Assembly (NCBI GenBank): GCA_913054525.1
Contig: CAJXHR010000053.1
Span: 1-5,506, forward strand
Source: an uncultured bacterium
GTDB lineage: Bacteria > Patescibacteriota > Minisyncoccia > Spechtbacterales > HO2-43-30
Length of the DNA stretch: 5,506 nt
Reading direction: 5' to 3'
Shown: piece after piece, positions 1 through 5,270 of the stretch
Position numbering within the stretch: the stretch's first letter is position 1
Layout of the letters: each line of letters starts with the position of its first letter
Position numbers and translations under genes: made by a program
Notes under the pieces: generated by a model
Seen by the model: the letters and a program-made list of their open reading frames with translations, nothing else
Told to the model about the DNA's origin: nothing
The model's database searches: none

Positions 1-207
1 GCAGGGACAATCGTCGGCCTCATAGTTGGTATGGTAATCGCACCTAGACCAGGAAAAACAACCCGTCAGCTTATGGCCGATCGTGCCGTACGCTTGCGCG
101 CAAAGGCCAGTGACTACGTAAATACCCTTCGTCAAAAGATGCATCAGGACGCCAATACTCACCAGGAACTCACCGCCGACAACGAGCACGCGATTTCTGC
201 CGACTAA
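1..207 (+). CDS. YtxH-like membrane-anchored protein (3' end, partial)
   Basis: The frame is open from the first base and ends at TAA 205-207, giving the last 68 residues of a protein whose start lies outside the window. The visible part opens with a glycine-rich hydrophobic stretch (GTIVGLIVGMVIAP) followed directly by PGKTTRQLM. That is the usual YtxH-domain arrangement of a single glycine-zipper-like membrane segment and then an APxSGxxTR-type motif. The rest is a charged, probably helical tail rich in Ala, Lys, Gln and Asp. YtxH proteins are small, poorly understood and often linked to general stress; no enzymatic role is known or claimed here. The gene converges on the minus-strand block and is followed within 9 bases by an intrinsic terminator. 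Its base composition looks more GC-rich than the minus-strand genes. The family call rests on a short motif, so another single-pass small protein is possible. Confidence 0.78.
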   Translation, partial: AGTIVGLIVGMVIAPRPGKTTRQLMADRAVRLRAKASDYVNTLRQKMHQDANTHQELTADNEHAISAD

Positions 208-215
208 ACAATAAC

Positions 216-245
216 AGAGCCCTCGTTCATTCGAGGGCTCTTTTT
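216..245 (+). terminator. Intrinsic terminator between convergent genes
   Basis: A perfect 10-bp stem (AGAGCCCTCG at 216-225 with CGAGGGCTCT at 232-241) closes a 6-base loop (TTCATT) and runs into TTTTTATTTC. It starts 9 bases after the YtxH-like stop codon, which is standard for a rho-independent terminator reading rightward. On the minus strand the hairpin lies 9 bases beyond the MFS stop, but the bases after it there (GTTATTGT) are only moderately T-rich. It may therefore work in both directions, more weakly for the minus-strand transcript. Confidence 0.88.
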
Positions 246-250
246 ATTTC

Positions 251-925
251 TTATTTTATATGACCGTGCTTTTTTATTTGCCTGTGTATCGCATGGCCGC
301 GATGCCGTAGGTGTTTCCCTTGCCTCCCTTTGCTTTCTGCGGATAAAATATCTTTTCTGATTACAAGAAGCAAGGCGGATCCTAATAACCCGAATACTGA
401 AACGATAACAAATAAATAAGTAAATCCAATACTTTTTGCAACAAATCCTCCTATAATCCCCGCGATCCCTACGCCAATCCCAAGCGAGGAACTTTCCAAT
501 CCCCATGTCTCGGCCTCCCTGCCCCTATCAATATGGCGAGTAAATATTCCGCCCCAGGAAGGTATCGCCATAGCCATGCCAAGCGCATGAACGATCTGTA
601 AACCATAAATATGCCAGGGCTCGGAAGATACAAGGAAAAGCAACGGCGTTAAGCTAGCGAGAAAGGTGCCTATTACCATAAACCAGTAGTCATCTTTTTC
701 TCCGTGATTTCTATCAAGGTATTTGCCAATGGGGATTTGAAGAATCGACTTTGCCACCCAGTAGATACCGATCGCCATACCGACGACTCCCGCATCGCCT
801 CCTTCTATTGAGTCGATGATAAACACCGCAAGGACGGGCATAATAAGCCCCCATCCGGAGTAAATAAAAAAATCGGTTATGATAAGCGTCCTGATGATTT
901 TATTAAAATTAAATGTAGGAATCAT
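251..925 (-). CDS. Half-length (six-helix) MFS-type transporter
   Basis: This 224-residue membrane protein resembles the N-terminal half of a major facilitator superfamily carrier. Six hydrophobic helices can be placed at about 13-37, 45-66, 81-100, 106-124, 147-165 and 168-189. The loop between helices 2 and 3 carries IGKYLDRNHGEK (66-77), a recognisable MFS motif A (G-x-L-x-D-R-x-G-x-K). Canonical MFS proteins have 12 helices. Here the frame ends cleanly and the next DNA is a terminator, so the short length does not come from the window edge; two subunits could pair to form a transporter. Small MFS proteins of this kind are, from memory, recurrent in Patescibacteria. After helix 6 there is a basic, His-rich tail (six His between 205 and 222). 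The ATG at 923-925 lies 8 bp after the upstream stop, has no Shine-Dalgarno, and is preceded by an extended -10 box. The substrate cannot be told from sequence. Confidence 0.8.
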   Translation of the reverse strand: MIPTFNFNKIIRTLIITDFFIYSGWGLIMPVLAVFIIDSIEGGDAGVVGMAIGIYWVAKSILQIPIGKYLDRNHGEKDDYWFMVIGTFLASLTPLLFLVSSEPWHIYGLQIVHALGMAMAIPSWGGIFTRHIDRGREAETWGLESSSLGIGVGIAGIIGGFVAKSIGFTYLFVIVSVFGLLGSALLLVIRKDILSAESKGRQGKHLRHRGHAIHRQIKKHGHIK

Positions 926-932
926 ATATTTA

Positions 933-941
933 TTTATATCA
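933..941 (-). promoter_or_regulatory. Extended -10 box before the MFS gene, possible leaderless start
   Basis: Read on the minus strand the bases are TGATATAAA, an extended -10 (TGn + TATAAA, one mismatch to TATAAT). The hexamer ends 7 bases before the ATG at 925. Standard spacing would put transcription start at or one base before the start codon. The box overlaps the end of the upstream flippase-like gene (its GTG ATA TAA). I checked no convincing -35 here, and the region is AT-rich, so chance is a real alternative. Confidence 0.38.
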
Positions 942-1965
942 CGTTCCCGTTCCCCAAACCACCCTTAGCCCATTTAGTAATCCGGAACGCAAACTTTCCA
1001 AGACCCCACCGTATAAGAAAATAGAGGCCGAGGCCCACCATAATAACCTCCGCACCCCTCAATAAAAACGTAAATACCGCCCCGATTCCCGCCTCAAACC
1101 CCACGCGCTGAAACACCAAAGAAAGAAGGCCCTCCTGCGCGCCAATCGCTGCCGGGATCGGAACCGTGAAAGAAAGGTACGAAAATCCAAGAGCTATAAT
1201 ACTGCCCGAAATTGAAACCGCCCCCACCAGATAATAAAGCAGCAAAATATTGCGAACCAAAAGAAGGAAGTACTTAATCAGTGCAAGCCGCGTGACACCG
1301 AGAATATGCGCTCTGTTCCCGGAAGAAAAAAAACTAAAGAAATCCTTTTCAATATCCTGTAAAAATTTTCCTGTTGATGAATTTTGAGATTTCAATACTT
1401 TCGCAAACCAGAAATGCACTAAGCTTTTCTTTCGGAAACTAAAAACATAGACCACAACCAAAAAACAGGCGAAGAACAAAATTGATGCCAAGCTTATTGC
1501 GATGTACCTTGAAATCGATGCTGTGCCTGATTGAGATATGAGTACCGCGGCTCCGGCGAATATGACAGTAATCCATACTGCCGCCTCCACAACTTTATCT
1601 ATAAATATTGAAGACAGCGCCCTTGCCCATGGGATTCCATACCGCTCTCGCAAGATATATGCCCGAAAAATTTCTCCCCCGATATACACGACCGGTGTCA
1701 CATAGCTCACCGCATACCCCACAAGCCACATTTTTGTAAGCGGCAAAAGCGGAATACGAATATCCATCGTCCGCAAAAGATACTGCCATTTCAGAGCGCT
1801 TACTATATGGATTATAACGGTAAGGACAATAAGCGGAATAAATCCCCATGGAGAAAATTGCAAAAACACCTCTGTAATCTTTCCTGCTCCTATAGCGGAG
1901 ATAACAAATCCCAAAATACCGAAGCCAGCTATAAATGACAGGAATCCTAACGAAATTTTGACCAT
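934..1965 (-). CDS. Flippase-like integral membrane protein (LPG synthase TM / UPF0104 family)
   Basis: This 343-residue polytopic protein has about eight hydrophobic segments, including roughly 4-26, 41-57, 126-143, 153-175, 229-249, 254-275 and 296-317. Family signatures are visible: GGEIFRAYILRERYG (96-110), the IDK at 122-124, and VPIPAAIGAQEG (268-279), matching the PxPxxxGxxE element of the lysylphosphatidylglycerol-synthase transmembrane domain (PF03706, also called UPF0104 or flippase-like). In MprF this domain flips aminoacylated lipids. Stand-alone versions such as this lack the synthase domain, are common near glycan-assembly genes, and are inferred to move lipids or lipid-linked sugars. 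The length is normal for a stand-alone member. The ATG at 1963-1965 lies 18 bp after the EndoQ stop, with no Shine-Dalgarno but a perfect extended -10 just upstream. The O-antigen-ligase-type gene two positions upstream supports an envelope role. The substrate is unknown. Confidence 0.9.
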   Translation of the reverse strand: MVKISLGFLSFIAGFGILGFVISAIGAGKITEVFLQFSPWGFIPLIVLTVIIHIVSALKWQYLLRTMDIRIPLLPLTKMWLVGYAVSYVTPVVYIGGEIFRAYILRERYGIPWARALSSIFIDKVVEAAVWITVIFAGAAVLISQSGTASISRYIAISLASILFFACFLVVVYVFSFRKKSLVHFWFAKVLKSQNSSTGKFLQDIEKDFFSFFSSGNRAHILGVTRLALIKYFLLLVRNILLLYYLVGAVSISGSIIALGFSYLSFTVPIPAAIGAQEGLLSLVFQRVGFEAGIGAVFTFLLRGAEVIMVGLGLYFLIRWGLGKFAFRITKWAKGGLGNGNVI

Positions 1966-1971
1966 AAATAA

Positions 1972-1980
1972 ATTATATCA
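1972..1980 (-). promoter_or_regulatory. Perfect extended -10 (TGATATAAT) at leaderless spacing before the flippase-like gene
   Basis: On the minus strand the 18-bp gap between EndoQ and the flippase-like gene contains TGATATAAT, an exact TGnTATAAT. Numbering the hexamer -12 to -7 places +1 exactly on the A of the ATG (1965). No good -35 is seen 16-18 bp upstream (the 17-bp position reads AGAGGA), which is tolerable for an extended -10. It could give the two distal genes an internal promoter and a leaderless mRNA. Chance occurrence in AT-rich DNA cannot be excluded. Confidence 0.45.
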
Positions 1981-1983
1981 CAA

Positions 1984-3264
1984 TCAAAACAACTTCCTCT
2001 GCTCTTTTCTTGACCGCTTCTCGTCTTTACTAAAAATCCTTACCCGTCCATATTCGCCGTCGTATCCGGGCTCGATATGAAGCTCGCCTCTTCGCACGCG
2101 CCGAAGAGCTTCAGCAACCTCTGGCAAAGCAGTTTCCTCGACCTTCTTCAGAGGCGCTTCAAGCAGAATAGCAAACTCGCTTCCGAACGCTTCTATAAGA
2201 TTATTATAATTTTTGAGAACTCCTTTTGTCTGAGAACCTACAACACCCAGCGACTCCGCAATTATCTCGTCCAGAGGCACCAAGCTGCGAAACGGCACGG
2301 CATTTTTAGGTTTATACCCTTCCGGCCTATCTGCGAGCTCCTCAACTCTTGAGAGTACGCCTACGGTAAGAGGCCTGCCGCAGTTAGGACATATCTCTTT
2401 TATCTTATGCGACTCTTTTGGAGATAGGCTTATTTTGCAATCCCGATGGCCATCATAATGGTATTTTCCTTCCTCCGGAAAAAACTCTACGGTCTCGACT
2501 AACCTCATGTGCGGAGTTAAACTCCGCACATTTTTTCGACGAGAATATTTTATCGCGTCAATTATATTTTTATAATTCAGCTCATCTCCCTCAAAGACAT
2601 TCGCCTCGCGACCAATACGCCGGGCGCTATGGCAGTCGGAGTTTGAAATAAGAGCAATATTATCAAGCGCAGAGAGCCGCCAATTCATAGCAGGATCTGA
2701 AGAAAGGCCCGTCTCGATGGCATAAATATATTTAGATAAATCTCCAAAACATTCCTCTATCGAATCAAATCCGGACTTCGAACCAAATACAGAGAACCAG
2801 GGAGTCCAGACATGGGCCGGTACCAACATGCAATCTTCGGATGCGTCCAACGTCATCTTCAAAAGTTCGTGCGCTGGCAAACCCAAAATTGGCCTGCCGT
2901 CTGCGCGCAGATTCCCCACTTTATTAAGCTTTCTGTTTAATTTTGCCGCGGCCTGGAAAGAAGGGGCAAAGACAATATTGTGGATTCTCCGCACTTGCCC
3001 GCCATACGAATAAATACTGCTCACTTCAACAGTGAGCATAAAACGCGTTGGAGAATCTCCGTCCTTAAATTTGTAGAGCCCCTCCTCGGCGGGCTCCAAT
3101 TTTTCTTGAAGCTCCCGGAACCATTGCGGATGCGTAAAATCTCCCGTTCCTAAAACATGAATTCCCTTAATCCTGGCCCACCTATCCAGTTCCTCAATAT
3201 TCATATCTTTTGAGGTCGCGCGGGAATAATGAGAATGTATATGAAAATCGCCGATGTATTTCAT
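1984..3264 (-). CDS. Endonuclease Q (EndoQ), PHP-domain nuclease for deaminated DNA
   Basis: This 426-residue protein is near the ~420 residues usual for EndoQ, which nicks DNA 5' of uracil, hypoxanthine, xanthine and abasic sites. The N-terminal PHP domain is complete in metal ligands: H8 and H10 (DFHIHSHYS), D42 and H45 (TGDFTH), E80, H95, H151 (PAHVWTPW) and D210/H212 (SNSDCH). A zinc module follows, with GKYHYDGHRDC (266-276) and CPNCGRPLTVGV (292-303); likely ligands are C276, C292 and C295 plus a nearby His. RVEELADRPEG (306-316) is the typical continuation. A helical C-terminal region ends in QRKLF, a candidate sliding-clamp-binding peptide. Residues about 246-253 are encoded by a 25-bp palindrome and look inserted. 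The start overlaps the ligase stop as ATGA, suggesting translational coupling; AAAAGG lies just upstream but very close. Relatives are often mislabelled UvrD helicase, yet no helicase motifs are present. Confidence 0.93.
   Translation of the reverse strand: MKYIGDFHIHSHYSRATSKDMNIEELDRWARIKGIHVLGTGDFTHPQWFRELQEKLEPAEEGLYKFKDGDSPTRFMLTVEVSSIYSYGGQVRRIHNIVFAPSFQAAAKLNRKLNKVGNLRADGRPILGLPAHELLKMTLDASEDCMLVPAHVWTPWFSVFGSKSGFDSIEECFGDLSKYIYAIETGLSSDPAMNWRLSALDNIALISNSDCHSARRIGREANVFEGDELNYKNIIDAIKYSRRKNVRSLTPHMRLVETVEFFPEEGKYHYDGHRDCKISLSPKESHKIKEICPNCGRPLTVGVLSRVEELADRPEGYKPKNAVPFRSLVPLDEIIAESLGVVGSQTKGVLKNYNNLIEAFGSEFAILLEAPLKKVEETALPEVAEALRRVRRGELHIEPGYDGEYGRVRIFSKDEKRSRKEQRKLF
2507..2531. repeat. 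25-bp near-perfect palindrome inserted in frame in EndoQ
   Basis: Twelve-base arms (ATGTGCGGAGTT at 2507-2518 and its exact reverse complement at 2520-2531) flank one central base. In the EndoQ frame it is read as V-R-S-L-T-P-H-M (residues 246-253). Leaving out these eight residues joins SRRKN to RLVETVEFFPEEGKYH, which, as I recall the family, is the normal distance to the zinc module. On the plus strand the palindrome is followed by TTTTTT, so it resembles a rightward terminator, but no plus-strand gene leads into it. I read it as a small palindromic insertion that keeps the frame. Confidence 0.7.
3261..3264 (-). other. ATGA stop/start overlap of ligase and EndoQ genes
   Basis: The ligase frame ends with CGA TGA, and the ATG of EndoQ shares those bases (ATGA), giving a 4-bp overlap typical of translational coupling. 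The TATAAT at 3273-3278 just upstream is part of the ligase codons for Tyr-Tyr-Asn (TAC TAT AAT). The overlap supports the EndoQ start chosen here, because the resulting N-terminus begins directly at the first PHP motif. Confidence 0.85.
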
Positions 3265-4724
3265 CGCCTTTTATTATAGTAGCGTGTCCCACCCGCTAGC
3301 AAGCCGAGGGAAATCCAAAACATCAGGCCCCCTTGCTGGAGGGTCCAAAAGTAGTGATCGTACAAGGAAATGAAAAATAGAAAATGAAAAATGAAAAACA
3401 AACTAAAAATCATCATCATTTGCTCACGATCGTGGGGATAAGATAATCTGAAAAAAGATTGCAGGGATTTTTTAAACAACGAAACCAGGAATATCACAAA
3501 TACAAGCAATCCCAGTACTCCTATTTCACTTGCGATAAGGATGAAAAGGTTGTGTACCGGCTGGTAAAGGTGCGGGGCGAGATCCGGCAATGACTGCATA
3601 TAGTGATTTACAAAGTTGCCGATACCTACGCCAAAAAATAATTGGGGGTAATTCTGCCTCACAGTATCAAGGCCTACCTCGTTGAAGAAAAGGCGCTCCT
3701 GTATTGCGGGTTCACCGACGGAACTCTCCAAAAACCGCGAGGAAACTTCAGGCCAGGCCGCTGCAACAATAAATAACCAAGAGACAATAACCAAAACTGC
3801 AAGCCTACTCGCCTGTTTCCTGTATTGCTTTAATTTCTCCAACAAAAATATTCCCGCGAAAAATAAAATTGTTGTGAATACAAAAAATACAATGACGCCG
3901 CGGGAAAAAGTCAGCACCAAACCAAAGCTTAATAAAAATATTAAAATTCCATACATCCAAAGGGGGGTCGGAGTAATACTATTCCAGAACACCCGCAGGC
4001 GAGCGGGCATGGTTCCAGTCCCGCTTTGCGGGGCTGGAGAGCGAGCCGAGGACTGAACGAGCGACCGCGCTGGGGTCGCGAGTGGTTCTGGAATAGTATT
4101 ACCTCGACCCCCCCGTAAATACAGACCGAATAGAAACAGCAAACAAATCCCCAAGAACCCCGCCAAAACATTCGGGCTTGGGAATGTTCCATATGCGCGG
4201 ATAAACTCCATTCCCCCAACGCTGATTTCCGCAACTCCCTTTAGGCCGATTTCAAGAATACTCTCATGGAAAATCTCAAGACCTAGCGACGATTGTTTCG
4301 CAAACTGCAAAATCGCAAGGATGGACTGGAATATCCCACTTGCCACAAATGCTCCCAAAATTGGCTTTATGCCAATAATTCTTGCCCGGGATGCTACATA
4401 AAAAAATATAAAAATAAATTCTGCGAGTTTTATGAATCGATAAACTCCCACATCCACGAGATCTGCTTGAGTTAAGGAAATGAAAGCAAAACCCGCAAAC
4501 ACTATCAGCGGCCACAACCATGGTGACGATACATTGCGCGTCATATTCCTCGCCCATAGTGTAAACAAAAAAATTACCAATATATCCGTAAAATACAAAA
4601 ACCCCGAACTCCACTCAAAAAACCCCTCTCCTTCGGGACTTGGCCCGAATAAAAAAAACCTTTTTTGAAAAGGTATTGAAAAAACTAACGCTAAAAATAC
4701 AAATTTTTCTATCTTTGAAAACAT
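3261..4724 (-). CDS. O-antigen ligase / polymerase (Wzy_C) family membrane protein
   Basis: This 487-residue polytopic protein resembles the WaaL/Wzy family (PF04932), which transfers or polymerises lipid-linked glycans at the outer face of the membrane. About eleven helices are visible, from 8-18 to 463-477. Family signatures include GTFPSPNVLAG (179-189), LTFSRG (271-276) and, ending the large loop 324-392, HLYQPVHNLFILIASEIG (385-402), whose PVHN is typical of these enzymes. Positive loops at 297-307 and 418-426 suggest a cytoplasmic side, which puts the large loop outside. Residues about 205-254 are encoded by a GC-rich inverted-repeat element and lie between two helices in a predicted cytoplasmic loop; they show no family similarity. 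The start abuts the previous stop (TAA ATG) and the end overlaps EndoQ by 4 bp. No strong Shine-Dalgarno is seen. Ligase and polymerase cannot be separated from sequence, and the glycan is unknown. Confidence 0.9.
   Translation of the reverse strand: MFSKIEKFVFLALVFSIPFQKRFFLFGPSPEGEGFFEWSSGFLYFTDILVIFLFTLWARNMTRNVSSPWLWPLIVFAGFAFISLTQADLVDVGVYRFIKLAEFIFIFFYVASRARIIGIKPILGAFVASGIFQSILAILQFAKQSSLGLEIFHESILEIGLKGVAEISVGGMEFIRAYGTFPSPNVLAGFLGICLLFLFGLYLRGGRGNTIPEPLATPARSLVQSSARSPAPQSGTGTMPARLRVFWNSITPTPLWMYGILIFLLSFGLVLTFSRGVIVFFVFTTILFFAGIFLLEKLKQYRKQASRLAVLVIVSWLFIVAAAWPEVSSRFLESSVGEPAIQERLFFNEVGLDTVRQNYPQLFFGVGIGNFVNHYMQSLPDLAPHLYQPVHNLFILIASEIGVLGLLVFVIFLVSLFKKSLQSFFRLSYPHDREQMMMIFSLFFIFHFLFFISLYDHYFWTLQQGGLMFWISLGLLAGGTRYYNKRR
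3962..4114. mobile_element. ~153-bp inverted-repeat element, translated in frame inside the ligase gene
   Basis: Outer arms 3962-3990 and 4085-4113 pair over 29 positions with two imperfect ones (one a G-T pair). The longest perfect block is 18 bases, GTAATACTATTCCAGAAC at 3973-3990 against 4085-4102. Inside are three hairpins: 3992-3996/4003-4007, a 10-bp stem with one wobble at 4015-4024/4028-4037, and 4061-4066/4074-4079. The interior is clearly richer in G and C than the surrounding gene. From 3962 to 4114 is 153 bp, exactly 51 codons, without stops in the ligase frame. The shape recalls REP/BIME or RAYT-mobilised palindromes, or the Rickettsia palindromic elements found inside genes. No transposase is present and no clear target-site duplication is seen, so the ends are approximate. 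Confidence 0.75.
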
Positions 4725-5255
4725 TTACATAAATCTCACCACAATCCTAGCCACACTTTCCTCCTTGGACCACCGGATATCGGCTTTGGCGCCCTTATGC
4801 GCTCGCTCTACTTGCCTTGCAATATTTCGCGCAAGCTGATTCTCTGTCGTAGTAACCTCTACATTGCCCCCGGATTCTTTCATCTCAATTATTCTATCCA
4901 TAGGATCGCGCTTATACGCCCTCTCTCCCGTATTCTTGATATTATTTAAAATGTCTTCTTTATATTCGTTCGGTACATTTTCAAAAACAACTTTTCCTTC
5001 GAATTTTTTATCTTCTATCATTTGGCATGCCGGACAAATTTCAAACTTTATATTTTTGTTCTGGTTAAGGTGCTTATAATCTGCAAAGCCGTGTTTCCAG
5101 CTTTTGTAGTAATACACAGCATTGCATTTTTCGCACACCACAAAATCCTTCTTCCCTGCTCCATGCTCTTGTTCCTCCTTCTTTGACCTCTCTATCTTCT
5201 TTCTGTATACCCCTGAAATATTTGCCTGTTGTCGTCCAATTTGCTTTTGCTTCAT
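4725..5255 (-). CDS. BCAM0308/NMD3-like zinc-ribbon protein
   Basis: This soluble 176-residue protein has a basic, Gln/Lys-rich N-terminus (1-36) and then a four-cysteine zinc ribbon: C41 and C44 (CEKC), followed 30 residues later by C74 and C77 (CPAC). The sequence between and after, including AVYYYKSW, CPACQMIEDKKFEGKV, DPMDRIIEM (117-125) and VTTTENQLARNIARQVERAHKG (134-155), matches my recollection of the small bacterial BCAM0308 family. These are sometimes named NMD protein affecting ribosome stability and mRNA decay because of a distant likeness to the zinc-ribbon region of eukaryotic/archaeal NMD3. The function in bacteria is not established; an RNA- or ribosome-related role is only suggested by that likeness. 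The ATG at 5253-5255 follows the permease stop by 15 bp with no Shine-Dalgarno. The stop touches the ligase start (TAAATG), so the two are probably co-transcribed and translationally coupled. Confidence 0.8.
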   Translation of the reverse strand: MKQKQIGRQQANISGVYRKKIERSKKEEQEHGAGKKDFVVCEKCNAVYYYKSWKHGFADYKHLNQNKNIKFEICPACQMIEDKKFEGKVVFENVPNEYKEDILNNIKNTGERAYKRDPMDRIIEMKESGGNVEVTTTENQLARNIARQVERAHKGAKADIRWSKEESVARIVVRFM

Positions 5256-5270
5256 ATTACGTATTTAATG

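Noticed and set aside
204..506. Open frame of 100 codons on the minus strand overlapping the MFS gene
   Set aside because: It is out of frame with the MFS gene, runs through the terminator, and encodes an Arg/Lys/Tyr-rich sequence with no recognisable domain.
3018..3038. Hairpin TGCTCAC / GTGAGCA inside EndoQ
   Set aside because: The stem is only 7 bp and the codons encode the conserved region containing metal ligand E80, so it is not an insertion.
3273..3278. TATAAT hexamer 8 bases before the EndoQ start
   Set aside because: It is explained by the ligase codons for Tyr-Tyr-Asn, lacks the TG extension and sits further from the ATG than the other two boxes, so I do not call it a promoter.
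3370..3399. Repeated ATGAAAAAT-like units on the plus strand
   Set aside because: They are Phe/His codons of a hydrophobic ligase helix read on the other strand; low complexity, not a tandem repeat array.
3425..3434. 10-bp palindrome CACGATCGTG in the ligase gene
   Set aside because: Short enough to occur by chance and read as ordinary codons for a basic loop (PHDRE).
3682..4056. Plus-strand open frame of 124 codons antisense to the ligase
   Set aside because: It lies opposite well-supported ligase motifs, has low-complexity Lys/Asn content and no family resemblance.
4632..4649. TTCGGG / CCCGAA 6-bp stem near the ligase start
   Set aside because: Too short, and the T-run lies before it on the transcribed strand, so it is not a terminator.
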